Assembly (NCBI GenBank): GCA_022843445.1
Contig: JALHNS010000020.1
Coordinates: 1-35,943, forward strand
Length of the DNA: 35,943 nt
From: Gemmata sp.
GTDB lineage: Bacteria; Planctomycetota; Planctomycetia; Gemmatales; Gemmataceae
Direction of reading: 5' to 3'
Part shown: positions 8,115-16,399 of the stretch, piece after piece
How positions within the stretch are numbered: position 1 is the stretch's first letter
Layout: each line of letters opens with the position of its first letter
Notes under the pieces: generated by a model
The model's input: only the letters and a program-made list of their open reading frames with translations
What the model was told of the DNA's origin: nothing
Database searches by the model: none
Made by a program: the position numbers and the translations under genes

Positions 8115-10940
8115 CTATTTCACGTACCGGAATTCGGCGGACGCGAACAGCGCGTGGAACACTGCCGTCCAGCCGTCCTTTTGCGTTTTGTCTTTCAGGA
8201 AGCGCGCGGCGACCGCTTGCTCGCCCTCTGTGGGGGCGCGGCCGAGCGCGAGCCGATAGGCGCGCGTCACGCGCGCCGTGTCGCTGTCGTGGTTCTCGCT
8301 CAGCAGGCGGTCCGCGGCCTTCTTCGATTGCTCGATCACGAACGGGCTGTTCAGCATGTAGAGCGCTTGCGGCGCGACCGTGCCGGCGTCGCGCTTCCCG
8401 GTCACGGTGCTGGGGTCCGCGGCGTTGAACACTTCGAGCATTTCGGGAATCGCGTTGCGAAACTGCGGCAAGTACACACTGCGGCGCAGCGAGGCGCTCT
8501 TGTAGCTGTAATCCGCCGCGAGGTTCGCCGGGAACGTCGGGCCGCCGCGGGTCGCGTCCAGTTGCGCGCTCACGCTGAGGATGGTGTCGCGGATCGCTTC
8601 GGCTTCGAGCCGGCGGGCGTTCGCGCGCCCGAAGAGTTTGTTCTCCGGGTCGGCCGCGAGCGCCTTCGCGTCCGCGCTACCGCTCTGCTGGTACGTGTGG
8701 CTCAGCACGATCGCGCGCACCAGTTTCTTCACGCTCCAATCCTTCTGGAACGAGAGCGCGAGGTGGTCGAGCAGTTCCGGGTTGGTCGGCGTTTCGCCCG
8801 TGGTGCCGAAGTTATCGACGGTGCGCACGAGACCGCTGCCGAACAGCCAGTGCCACGCGCGGTTCGCGTACACGCGCGCCGTCAACGGGTTGTCTTTCGA
8901 GGCGATCCAGTCCGCGAGTTCCTTGCGTCCGCTTTGCGCCTTTGGCAGGCTCGGTGCGGTGCCGTACAGTGCGACGCGCAGGAACCCGCGCGACGCGACT
9001 TCGCCGAGGTTGTGGACGCTGCCGCGCACGTGAACCTTCGCGTCTTCGATCACCTTCTCTTCGATCACGCTCATCGCGAGGTCGCGCTTCGGCCCGGTGT
9101 CTTGGAGCTTCTTCAACTCCGCTTCGAGCGCCTTCAGGTCGTCGCCTTTGGCCGGGCCTTTCTTCGCCGGCGGGTCGTTCTGTTCCTTCTTGTCGAGCGG
9201 CACGAACACCACCGCGTCCGGGCAGACGTGGCCCTTCGTGCCCTCGTTCGACACGAGCACGTAGGCGAGGCCGTCCTTCTCGAACTTGTACTCGCCGAGC
9301 GAAATGTAGCGGCCATCAATCGGCGGGTTCTTCTTCATATCGACGGTGAGTTCCTTCTCGCCGTCGGCGCTGTTGATGTGAACCGGCACCTTGTCCGCGC
9401 GGTTCATGCCCGGTGCGTAGGCGAGCCGGACTTCGTAGCGGCCCGGCGGCAGCGCTTCCGGTTGGAACGTGATGGTCTTCTCGCCCTTGTCCGCGTCGCC
9501 GTCGTGAACGTAGCCCGCGCCGATGTAGGTCTGGTTGTGCGTCGAAGCGGTCCACGCGCCGACCTTCTTCGCCGCGGCGTCGTCGATCACGATACCGGGC
9601 ACGTCTTTCACCGCGAGCACGCCCGTCGCGAGCTTGGTGCCGCCCCCGGCCTTCTTCGCCGCCGCGATCTTCTGTTGAAGCGCCGCGATTGCCGCTTCGT
9701 GCTTCTTCACGGCCTCTTCCGCTTTTGGGTCGCCCGGCAGGGGCACTTCCACCCACTTCGATACGTTCGAGTGCTCCATCGCCTTCACGTTCCGCAGGAT
9801 GCCCGCGAGCGCGTAATAGTCCTTCGTGGGAATCGGATCGAACTTGTGGTCGTGGCAGCGCGCGCACGTCACCGTTTGGCCGAGGAAGCCTTTCGTAATC
9901 ACGTCGAGTTGCTCATCGACCACGTCCATGCGGAGCGCCTTCTTGTCTTGCTCCTCAAGGTTCGTGTTGCCGAGTTGCAGGAACGTGGTCGCGATGAGGT
10001 TGCGCTTGCGCGCGTCCGGCGAATCGAACGCGAGCAGATCGCCCGCGAGTTGCTCGCGCACGAACCGGTCGAACGGCACGTCTGCGTTGAAGCTGTCGAT
10101 GACGTAGTCGCGGTAGCGCCACGCTTCTTTGAAGACGAAGCCGCGGAGCGTGACCGACTCCGCGAACCGCGACACGTCGAGCCAGTGCCGCCCCCAGCGC
10201 TCCCCGAACGCCGGGCTTGCGAGCAGCGCGTCTACCAACTTCTCGTAGGCGTTCGCGGCTTTGTCGTTCACGAACGCATCGACTTGTTCCGGCGTCGGCG
10301 GCAAGCCGGTGAGGTCGTAGTACAGTCGGCGCGCGAGCGCCGCGCGGTCAGCGTCCGGTGCCGGTTTCAAGCCTTTCGCTTCGAGCGCCGCGAGAACGAA
10401 GCGGTCGATGTCGGAGTTCGCCCAATCGCCCTTCGCGGCCGGCACCGCGGGCGCGATCGGCAGCTTGTACGCCCAGAACTTGCGGCCCTCTTCGTAGCTG
10501 AGGCCGATCTGCTTCTTCGGCGCGAGCGCGCTATCCGCGCGCGGGTCCGGCGCACCCATCGCGATCCACTTCTCGAAGTCCTTCAGAACGGCGTCCGGCA
10601 GTTTGCCCTTCGGCGGCATCCGCAGGTCGCCGTCGTAGTGCATCGATTTCAGTAGCAGCGATTCGGTCGGCTTGCCGGGCACAATCGCCGGGCCGGTGTC
10701 GCCGCCCTTCAAAAGCGCGTCGCGCGAATCGAGGTACAAGCTACCTTTGAGCTTCTTGTTCTTCTCGGCTTGGGCCGAGTGGCACGAGTAGCAGCTTTCG
10801 ACCAGCACGGGGCGGATCTTCTTCTCGAAGAACTCGCGGGCCGCGGGGTCGAGCGGTTTGGGTTCGTCCGCGACGACGGGCCGCGGTGTGAGAACGAGCG
10901 CCCCGGCGAGTGCGCAGAGGGAAAAGAGAGCAAAGCGCAT
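8115..10940 (-). CDS. PSCyt1-DUF1549-golvesin-like-DUF1553 protein
   Basis: A 941-residue exported protein with a signal peptide (MRFALFSLCALAGALVL, cleavage near VVADE). The PSCyt1 cytochrome-c-like domain (about 35-130) has CYSCH at residues 50-54 and a candidate axial Met in MPPKG near 108. DUF1549 follows (about 170-380) and ends in the characteristic CARCHDHKFDPI at 359-370, a second CxxCH. A helical linker leads to a beta-rich golvesin C-terminal-like / carbohydrate-binding-type domain (about 445-583: DGDADKGEKTITF, LPPGRYEVRLAY, PDAVVFVPL). DUF1553 covers about 650-930. This order is common in planctomycete paralogue families. The c-type haem and sugar-binding-like insert suggest a redox or hydrolytic role on extracellular polymers (inference). 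It is first in an operon with DUF1501. Confidence 0.93.
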   Translation of the reverse strand: MRFALFSLCALAGALVLTPRPVVADEPKPLDPAAREFFEKKIRPVLVESCYSCHSAQAEKNKKLKGSLYLDSRDALLKGGDTGPAIVPGKPTESLLLKSMHYDGDLRMPPKGKLPDAVLKDFEKWIAMGAPDPRADSALAPKKQIGLSYEEGRKFWAYKLPIAPAVPAAKGDWANSDIDRFVLAALEAKGLKPAPDADRAALARRLYYDLTGLPPTPEQVDAFVNDKAANAYEKLVDALLASPAFGERWGRHWLDVSRFAESVTLRGFVFKEAWRYRDYVIDSFNADVPFDRFVREQLAGDLLAFDSPDARKRNLIATTFLQLGNTNLEEQDKKALRMDVVDEQLDVITKGFLGQTVTCARCHDHKFDPIPTKDYYALAGILRNVKAMEHSNVSKWVEVPLPGDPKAEEAVKKHEAAIAALQQKIAAAKKAGGGTKLATGVLAVKDVPGIVIDDAAAKKVGAWTASTHNQTYIGAGYVHDGDADKGEKTITFQPEALPPGRYEVRLAYAPGMNRADKVPVHINSADGEKELTVDMKKNPPIDGRYISLGEYKFEKDGLAYVLVSNEGTKGHVCPDAVVFVPLDKKEQNDPPAKKGPAKGDDLKALEAELKKLQDTGPKRDLAMSVIEEKVIEDAKVHVRGSVHNLGEVASRGFLRVALYGTAPSLPKAQSGRKELADWIASKDNPLTARVYANRAWHWLFGSGLVRTVDNFGTTGETPTNPELLDHLALSFQKDWSVKKLVRAIVLSHTYQQSGSADAKALAADPENKLFGRANARRLEAEAIRDTILSVSAQLDATRGGPTFPANLAADYSYKSASLRRSVYLPQFRNAIPEMLEVFNAADPSTVTGKRDAGTVAPQALYMLNSPFVIEQSKKAADRLLSENHDSDTARVTRAYRLALGRAPTEGEQAVAARFLKDKTQKDGWTAVFHALFASAEFRYVK

Positions 10941-11054
10941 CGTGTGCGGCCCCGGCAGCGGGAGGTCACGGAACGCGAGCGGTCAGCACCATTATGCCGA
11001 ACCGCGCGCCGAAACGCACCGGGAAATTCGCGCCATCGGTCGCACCTCGTTTCG

Positions 11055-11098
11055 CGCACAGCCGCCCCCTCGTGTGGGACACGAGGGGCGGCTGTGCG
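11055..11098. repeat. long hairpin in a divergent intergenic region
   Basis: A near-perfect inverted repeat: left arm 11055-11075 and right arm 11079-11098 (ACACGAGGGGCGGCTGTGCG) pair over 20 bp with one bulged C and a 3-nt loop. It lies between the divergently transcribed PSCyt1/DUF1549 gene and sodA, upstream of both. It therefore cannot be an ordinary gene terminator for either. There is no T-run on either side. Confidence 0.8.
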
Positions 11099-11139
11099 GC
11101 GCGCGCCTCGACTCTCTCTGCGCGCGCCTCCACCCTCCA

Positions 11140-11145
11140 TACACT
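11140..11145 (+). promoter_or_regulatory. putative -10 hexamer TACACT of sodA
   Basis: TACACT 38 nt before the sodA ATG and 42 nt after the long hairpin. No clear -35. Part of the TACANT set. Confidence 0.35.
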
Positions 11146-11183
11146 ACCCACGTTCCCCGCGCACCCCATTCGGAGTTCCGAAT

Positions 11184-11807
11184 ATGCCGCACGCACTCCC
11201 GGCGCTGCCCTACGCGTTCGACGCGCTCGAACCGCACATCGACGCGAAGACGATGGAGATCCACAGCCAGAAGCACCACAAGGCGTATGTGGACAACCTG
11301 AACAAGGCACTCGAGTCGGCCCCGGACCTCGCGGGCAAAGACATCGTGGCACTGCTGCGCGACATCGCGAGCGTCCCGGCCGCGATCAAGCAAGCGGTCA
11401 TCAACAACGGCGGCGGGCACCACAACCACGCGCTGTTCTGGGAAATCATGGGGCCGAACGCCGGCGGCGAACCGACCGGGCCGCTCGCGGACGCCATCAA
11501 GGAGGCGTTCGGCGACTTCGCCAAGATGAAGGACGCCATCAAGAACAACGGGCTCACGCAGTTCGGCAGCGGTTGGAGTTGGGTCGTGTACAACCCCACC
11601 AGCGGCAAACTCGAAGCGCTCAAGAAGCCGAACCAAGACAGCCCGCTGATGGACGGCCTCGTGCCGGTTCTGGGCGTCGACGTGTGGGAGCACGCGTACT
11701 ATCTGAAGTACCAGAACCTGCGCGCCGCGTACCTCGACGCGTGGTGGAGCGTCGTGAACTGGAAGGCCGTTGAGGCGAAGTACGCGACGGCGAAGGCCGG
11801 CAAGTAA
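11184..11807 (+). CDS. sodA: superoxide dismutase, Mn type
   Basis: A 207-residue Fe/Mn-family superoxide dismutase that converts superoxide to O2 and H2O2. All four metal ligands are visible: His27 (MEIHSQKHH), His82 (GGHHNHALFW), and Asp166 and His170 (DVWEHAYY). Two specificity positions point to manganese: Gly in GGGHHNH, where iron enzymes usually have Gln, and Gln151 in NQDSPLM, the Mn-type Gln146 equivalent. Iron or cambialistic use cannot be excluded from sequence. The protein has no signal peptide, so it is cytosolic. The frame is open far upstream, but the family N-terminus (HALPALPYAFDALEPHID) fixes the start at 11184. Expression probably starts at the TACACT box upstream. Confidence 0.96.
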   Translation: MPHALPALPYAFDALEPHIDAKTMEIHSQKHHKAYVDNLNKALESAPDLAGKDIVALLRDIASVPAAIKQAVINNGGGHHNHALFWEIMGPNAGGEPTGPLADAIKEAFGDFAKMKDAIKNNGLTQFGSGWSWVVYNPTSGKLEALKKPNQDSPLMDGLVPVLGVDVWEHAYYLKYQNLRAAYLDAWWSVVNWKAVEAKYATAKAGK

Positions 11808-11829
11808 CCCCCGCGAACGGCGGTTCCGC

Positions 11830-12180
11830 GTGGACGATCTCGAGTGGTACCTTCTGGCGTGGGCCGCGATCACGCTCCCCGGCGTGCTGCTCGGCTGGCT
11901 GCGGGTGTTCCCCAAGGCCGGCCGACCGGCGTGGGCCGCGTTCGTGCCCGTCTACAACGTCTACGTCCTCGTGGTGGGCGTTGCCCGACTCAGCACGCTC
12001 TGGTGCGTGCTCATCTTCGTGCCGGTGGTGCAGATCATCGCCGCCATTCTGGTGAACGTGGAAGTGGCGAAGCGGTTCGGGCGCAGCGAAGCGTTCGGCC
12101 TCGGCCTGTCGCTGCTCGGCTTCGTGTTCTACCCCATCCTCGGCTACAGTTCCGACCAGTACGAAGAAGGCACGGGGTGA
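11830..12180 (+). CDS. small membrane protein, DUF5684-like
   Basis: A 116-residue protein, read from a GTG at 11830, 22 nt after the sodA stop. Three hydrophobic segments occur: YLLAWAAITLPGVLLGWL, WAAFVPVYNVYVLVVGV, and WCVLIFVPVVQIIAAILVNV, followed by a weaker fourth (LGLSLLGFVFYPILG). The order matches DUF5684 membrane proteins, with KAGRPAWAAFVPVYN, a central hydrophobic hairpin, VAKRFGRSEAFGLGLS and a C-terminal FYPILGYSSDQYE. The function of that family is not known. An upstream ATG at 11770 would overlap the end of sodA and add a very basic N-terminus, so the GTG is preferred, although no good SD precedes it. It is probably cotranscribed with sodA. Confidence 0.75.
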   Translation: MDDLEWYLLAWAAITLPGVLLGWLRVFPKAGRPAWAAFVPVYNVYVLVVGVARLSTLWCVLIFVPVVQIIAAILVNVEVAKRFGRSEAFGLGLSLLGFVFYPILGYSSDQYEEGTG

Positions 12181-12498
12181 ACCTCGGCCGGGTCTCAGTG
12201 TGCGGGCAAGATGCCCACCCCACCTCCGCACGAATCGCGAGTAGCTCCGCACGAACTTCGGTCCGATTCACAAAATTGCGTTGGATCGTCGCGCGGGGCT
12301 ACCTGTATGTGGGATTCGGATTTCCCTCGCGCCGGTTGTTTGCGCTGTTACAATAATTCGCGTCCAGCTGAATTTTCGTGATCGGCCGGATTTTCCGAAC
12401 ACCACGGGCGCTTTTCTCGCCCCGCGCGAAACCCTGTTCTAGACTCAGAACGCCTCCCGCGCCCCGTTCGAGTGGGCGCGTACCGCACAAGGGCCGTC
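12181..12498. other. 318-nt gap without a gene
   Basis: No convincing reading frame on either strand. The gap contains a small palindrome (GGGCA-AGA-TGCCC, 12204-12216) and, from about 12240 on, a more A+T-rich stretch holding a candidate extended -10 (TGTTACAAT at 12346-12354). It is the longest gene-free stretch in the window and probably serves as the leader region for the WD40 genes. Confidence 0.6.
12346..12354 (+). promoter_or_regulatory. putative extended -10 (TG-T-TACAAT)
   Basis: TGTTACAAT matches an extended -10 element, in an A+T-rich patch. It lies 144 nt upstream of the WD40 start at 12499, which would give a long leader. No good -35 is present, as is allowed for extended -10 promoters. 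Confidence 0.35.
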
Positions 12499-14364
12499 AT
12501 GTCCACACCGGTCACCACCCCGCGCGAGCGCGACGAGTTTCCCGTCCGCCCGTCACCGCTGGTCGTTCGCACGTTCGGCGAACCGCGGTTCCACGCCGAC
12601 GCCGACATCGCCGCGGTCGCGTTCGCCCCGGACAACACCGTGCTCGCGGTGGACGAAGCCGGCGTCCTCCGCCGCTGGGCAGCGGACGGTAGGCAACTGG
12701 CCCGACACTTCCTCAGCGACCTCGAAACCCTGTGGTGCTTCGGCCCCGGCGCGAAACTGCTCGCCAGCGGGAACGACGACCTCATCATCTGGGACGCCAC
12801 CACCGGCGTGCTGCTGAACCGTGCCGAACAGCCCGGCGGCGATTCGGCGTGGCTCACGGCCATCGCGTTCGACCCGACCGGCGACGTGGTGGCGACCGGG
12901 CACGACGACGGCACCGTGCGCTTCTGGGACGTGCCCGCACAGAAGTTCGTCGGCGAACTGAGAGCGCACCGCGCCGGCGTGTCGGCGGTGGCGTTCAGCC
13001 CGGACGGCAAGTGGGTGGCGACCGCGAGCGAGGACCTCAACGTGCGCGTCTGGGACGCGGTCACGCACAAGCCGGTCGGCGAGTTGAAGAGCCACACCGA
13101 TCGAGTTCCGGCGCTGGCGTGGTCGCCGGATTCGAAGCTGCTGATTTCCGCCGGCTGGGACACCTCGGCACGCGTGTGGCGACCGCCGCACCCGGACCCG
13201 CTGATGCTACTGAACAGCCACGCCGATCAGGTGCTCGCGGTCGCGTACGGCCCGGACGGCAGGTACCTCGCGTGCGCCGATTCGGACAACGACATCCACC
13301 TGTGGCTCGACGCCGAGGGCGCGACCCGCGGCCCGGTGCTGAAGGGCCACAACGACGAAATCAAGGCGCTGGCGTTCAGCGCCGACGGCACCAAACTGGC
13401 GAGCGCCGGCGCGGACCGCGTGGTTCACATCTGGGACGTGCGCGACGGGAAGCTGATCGCGGGGCCGAACCCGAAGGGCAAGCACGCGATCGCGGTGCTT
13501 CCCGGCGCGCCGCTGCGGGTCGCCAGTTCCGCCGGCACGAAGGTGCGCGTGTGGGACGCGGACACCGGCGACGAGGTGGCGCCGACGAACCTGTGCCCCG
13601 CGTACTCGGTAGCGGCCAGCCCGGACGGCAAGTGGCTGGCGGTCGGCGGCACCGACCACTTCACACAGCTGTGGAACACTGCCGACGGGTGCGTCGCGGC
13701 GTCGCTCGAAGCGACCAAGCCGCCGGTGGGCGCGCTCGCGTTCACCCCGGACTCGCGCACGGTGATTCACACCAGCCCGGCCGACGGCCTCGTGTGGCTG
13801 TGGACGTGCGCGACCGGCGAGCCGCAGGTGATCCTGATCGAAGCGGCCGACGCCTGCACGCTGGAGGCGCTCGCGGTTCACCCGAACGGGCAGTGGGTGG
13901 CGTGTGCGGGCATCGACTACATGGGCACCGGCGAGCGGGACGGCGCGACGGTGATCTGGGACGTGCCCACGAAGCAGAAGCGGAGCGTGATCCCCACGGG
14001 CGCGACGGCGCTGGCGTTCGACCCGCAGGGCAAGTACCTCGCGGCGGCCGGTCTCGACGACGCGGTGTACGTGTGGGAGATCGAAGCCGAGGGCGACGAC
14101 CCGCCCGTGGTGTTCGTGTTCGGCGGGCACAATCAGGGCATCAACGCGGTGGCGTTCGACCCGAGCGGCAGTTACCTGCTGAGCGCCGGCGACGACGGGA
14201 CCGTGCGGTGCTGGGACGTGCTGAGCGGCCGGCACCTCGCGGCGCGCCAGTTCGACGCCCCGGTGCAGGCGCTGGCGGTGTCGCCGGACGGCCGCTACGT
14301 GTTCCTCGGCAACAGCAACACCACCGTTCACCAAGTGGAACTGAAGGCGCTGATCGAGGAATAG
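12499..14364 (+). CDS. WD40 repeat protein, 14 blades
   Basis: A 621-residue protein made almost entirely of WD40 repeats. Fourteen blade-end motifs can be counted: LRRWA, IIWDA, VRFWDV, VRVWDA, ARVWRP, IHLWLD, VHIWDV, VRVWDA, TQLWNT, VWLWTC, VIWDV, VYVWEI, VRCWDV and a degenerate VHQVEL. This fits two stacked seven-bladed propellers. There is no signal peptide, transmembrane segment or kinase domain, so it is probably a cytosolic protein-interaction scaffold. Planctomycetes carry many such proteins, often fused to kinases or sigma factors, but this one stands alone. The ATG at 12499 (MSTPVTTP) is chosen over one nine codons upstream because it removes a basic tail unrelated to the propeller. 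A second, shorter WD40 gene follows on the same strand. Confidence 0.9.
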   Translation: MSTPVTTPRERDEFPVRPSPLVVRTFGEPRFHADADIAAVAFAPDNTVLAVDEAGVLRRWAADGRQLARHFLSDLETLWCFGPGAKLLASGNDDLIIWDATTGVLLNRAEQPGGDSAWLTAIAFDPTGDVVATGHDDGTVRFWDVPAQKFVGELRAHRAGVSAVAFSPDGKWVATASEDLNVRVWDAVTHKPVGELKSHTDRVPALAWSPDSKLLISAGWDTSARVWRPPHPDPLMLLNSHADQVLAVAYGPDGRYLACADSDNDIHLWLDAEGATRGPVLKGHNDEIKALAFSADGTKLASAGADRVVHIWDVRDGKLIAGPNPKGKHAIAVLPGAPLRVASSAGTKVRVWDADTGDEVAPTNLCPAYSVAASPDGKWLAVGGTDHFTQLWNTADGCVAASLEATKPPVGALAFTPDSRTVIHTSPADGLVWLWTCATGEPQVILIEAADACTLEALAVHPNGQWVACAGIDYMGTGERDGATVIWDVPTKQKRSVIPTGATALAFDPQGKYLAAAGLDDAVYVWEIEAEGDDPPVVFVFGGHNQGINAVAFDPSGSYLLSAGDDGTVRCWDVLSGRHLAARQFDAPVQALAVSPDGRYVFLGNSNTTVHQVELKALIEE

Positions 14365-14426
14365 AAAGGCGCGCGGTGTTGCTCGATGCCGCGCACGGGC
14401 CGCGGCTCGGCCGGCGAACAGGAACC

Positions 14427-15296
14427 ATGCGCACGTTTCAGATCGCTCGAAGTATCGGCCCCCTCGCCCACGTGCCCGACGGCAAGGCGCTTTGGGTTGG
14501 TGACGCCTTTGGGCGCGTTCACCAGTTGGATTTCGACTCCGGGACCGCGCGCGAAGTGTTTCGTGTCGCTTCGGGCCGGAGCACTTGGCCCGTTCAGCAT
14601 CTCGGCGCGTCTGCCGACGGCAAGTTTCTGTTGGCGGCGAGCGCGTTTCCGTGGGTTCTTTGGGACGTTGAGGCCGCGCGGAGCGTACCTCCTCCGCCGC
14701 TCGCCGCCGAGAGCCGTCGGGCGCTGCTGTCGCCGGACGGGTCGATGGTGTTCCTCTCCGGTGGCACGCGCGGGTGGACGCTGTGGGACCGCAGAGCCGG
14801 TGAAGTGCGCCACTTCCGCGACTATCCGCCCGCGACCGCAGCGACCTTCTCGCCGGACAACACGCGCCTCGCCGTTCGCTCGTACACCGGTCCCGGAATG
14901 ACGGTTTACGACACGCGCTCGGGCGCGCCAGTCGCCGCTCTGTCGCAAGGGTTCGGCGATCCGACACTTTTCAGCGCCGATGGCAGTCGCCTGATCGGGG
15001 CTTCGCTCCCCGAAATCACGGTCTGGGACACGACCACTTGGCGCGCGGCGGCGCGGTTCCGGGTGGGCGCAGCCTTTCCGCGGTACGTCGCCCTTCACCC
15101 TACGGGCAAACTGCTCGCCGTTTCGGTCGACGGTCCACTCGTGAGTTTCTCGGACCTACAGGGCCGTTCGCGCGGGCGGTTCGATTGGGGCGTCGGGAAG
15201 GTGCGCGGCCTGTCGTTCGCGCCTGACGGCTTGACCGCGGCGGTCGGCGGTACGCGAGGCCTCGTCGCCGTCTGGGACGTTGACGCTCCCGACTGA
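14427..15296 (+). CDS. WD40 repeat protein, 7 blades
   Basis: A 289-residue single-propeller WD40 protein starting MRTFQIARSIGPLAHVPDG. Seven degenerate blades are visible, ending in VHQLDF, WVLWDVE, WTLWDRR, MTVYDTR, ITVWDTT, LVSFSDLQ and VAVWDVDAPD. An AGGAA lies just before the ATG at 14427. It lies 62 bp downstream of the 14-blade protein and is probably in the same transcript. It lacks any signal peptide. The last blade (FDWGVGKVRGLSFAPDG...VAVWDVD) closely resembles the coding remnant at 26442-26552, so a relative of this gene once existed there. The partner and substrate are unknown. Confidence 0.88.
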   Translation: MRTFQIARSIGPLAHVPDGKALWVGDAFGRVHQLDFDSGTAREVFRVASGRSTWPVQHLGASADGKFLLAASAFPWVLWDVEAARSVPPPPLAAESRRALLSPDGSMVFLSGGTRGWTLWDRRAGEVRHFRDYPPATAATFSPDNTRLAVRSYTGPGMTVYDTRSGAPVAALSQGFGDPTLFSADGSRLIGASLPEITVWDTTTWRAAARFRVGAAFPRYVALHPTGKLLAVSVDGPLVSFSDLQGRSRGRFDWGVGKVRGLSFAPDGLTAAVGGTRGLVAVWDVDAPD

Positions 15297-15460
15297 TGCC
15301 GACGGAACCGCCCGATGAACCCCAGTCGTGCCGGACCAACGGACCCTTCCGCCAGTTCTCGAACTCGCCGGCGCGCCTGCGCCCTCTGCGGGTGCTGTGC
15401 CGAGTCCAAGAGATTGCCGGGAAGATTCCCCAAATGGTCAACGGCAAGATAGAGGAGTGA
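15296..15460 (+). CDS. possible 54-residue protein overlapping the WD40 stop
   Basis: A 54-codon frame whose ATG overlaps the WD40 stop by one base (TGATG). It uses mostly G/C third positions like its neighbours. The product is Pro/Arg-rich (begins MPTEPPDEPQSC, ends KIPQMVNGKIEE) and has no recognisable domain. The stop/start overlap and codon use favour a real coupled gene; the short length and lack of homologue knowledge argue for caution. Confidence 0.4.
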   Translation: MPTEPPDEPQSCRTNGPFRQFSNSPARLRPLRVLCRVQEIAGKIPQMVNGKIEE

Positions 15461-15562
15461 GCGCAACCGAGGTAGACGGCGCGCGGCGGTTCCAACTACT
15501 CTCTTTCGGCCGTGGCGCGTGCGCCGCGGCCGTACCGTTTTTCACACCGGTGGGGAGAGCAA

Positions 15563-16369
15563 ATGCGCATTCGGTTGGGCGCGCTGTGCGTGCTGTTGGT
15601 GGCGACGGCGGCGCGCGCGGACGACGAGAAGGACGTGAGCGACAAACTGAAGCCGTTCGACGGGTTCGTGTCGCGCTCGAAGGAACTCGGCGTCTTCGTG
15701 TTCGTCGGCAACGACAAGTTCACCGACAAAGACTTCGCGCTGCTCGCGCCGCTCAAAGAGGTGAACGCGGTGACGCTGTCGCGCGCTAAAGTTACCGGCG
15801 CGGGGCTGAAGGCGCTCGCCGACTACAAAGAACTGAAAGTGCTCAACGTGACCGACGCCGCGTTGGACGACGCGGCGTTCAAGGTGATCGGCGGGCTGAA
15901 GTCGTTGGAACGCCTGAAGCTGTGGAGCACCGGGCTGAACGACAAGCGCGCCAAGGACCTCGCAGGCCTTACGAACCTGACGGAACTCGACCTCGCGAAC
16001 GGTGCCGGGCTGACCGGCAAGGGCGTGAAAGAGTTCGCCGCGTTCACCAAGTTGAAGGTGCTCGAACTGCCCGCCACGGCCGCGAGCAACGACGCCGCGG
16101 CCGTGGTCGCCAAGTTCGCGGACCTCGAGAAACTGAAGATCGGCGGCGGCGCGCTGAACAATACCGGGCTGAAGCAGCTCGCGGCGCTCAAGAGCCTCAA
16201 GGCGCTCGACGTCTCGAACAGCGCGATCACCGAAGCCGGCTTGACGAGCCTTGAGGGGATGAAGTCCCTGCGCGAGTTGGACGTGTTCGGCCGCCCGAAC
16301 GTGAGCAAGAAGGCGGCCGACGCCCTGAAGAAGAAGCTCCCGGACCTGAACATCAAGGGCGTGAAGTAG
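15563..16369 (+). CDS. secreted leucine-rich-repeat protein
   Basis: A 268-residue protein with a signal peptide (MRIRLGALCVLLVATAARAD) and a strong GGGGAGA ribosome site. The mature part carries about eight LRRs of the planctomycete type, roughly 23-24 residues each. Examples are LKVLNVTDAALDDAAFKVIG, LERLKLWSTGLNDKRAKDL, LTELDLANGAGLTGKGVKEF, LKALDVSNSAITEAGLTSL and LRELDVFG. Such repeats form a curved protein-binding solenoid; export suggests a periplasmic or surface interaction role. The gene is alone and converges on the isomerase-like gene, 30 bp away, where a perfect 14-bp palindrome (AGCGCCGCGGCGCT, 16371-16384) lies just after the stop. Confidence 0.88.
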   Translation: MRIRLGALCVLLVATAARADDEKDVSDKLKPFDGFVSRSKELGVFVFVGNDKFTDKDFALLAPLKEVNAVTLSRAKVTGAGLKALADYKELKVLNVTDAALDDAAFKVIGGLKSLERLKLWSTGLNDKRAKDLAGLTNLTELDLANGAGLTGKGVKEFAAFTKLKVLELPATAASNDAAAVVAKFADLEKLKIGGGALNNTGLKQLAALKSLKALDVSNSAITEAGLTSLEGMKSLRELDVFGRPNVSKKAADALKKKLPDLNIKGVK

Positions 16370-16370
16370 A

Positions 16371-16384
16371 AGCGCCGCGGCGCT
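16371..16384. terminator. perfect palindrome between convergent genes
   Basis: AGCGCCGCGGCGCT, self-complementary, begins 1 nt after the LRR stop and 16 nt before the end of the convergent isomerase-like gene. It could contribute to bidirectional termination, though a palindrome without a loop or T-run is weak evidence. Confidence 0.3.
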
Positions 16385-16399
16385 CCGTTCGCGCCGCGC

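Noticed and set aside
6312-10655. A 1447-residue open frame on the plus strand
   Set aside because: It lies opposite the DUF1501 and DUF1549/DUF1553 genes, is dominated by Arg/Val/Ala/Glu, and shows no domain. It is an antisense artefact of high G+C codon use.
11055-11098. The hairpin as an intrinsic terminator of a flanking gene
   Set aside because: It lies upstream of both divergent genes and has no T-run.
10770-11807. A 345-residue frame that extends sodA by 138 codons upstream
   Set aside because: The extra part has no SOD similarity, is Arg/Pro-rich, and runs across the hairpin and candidate promoter. The family N-terminus begins at 11184.
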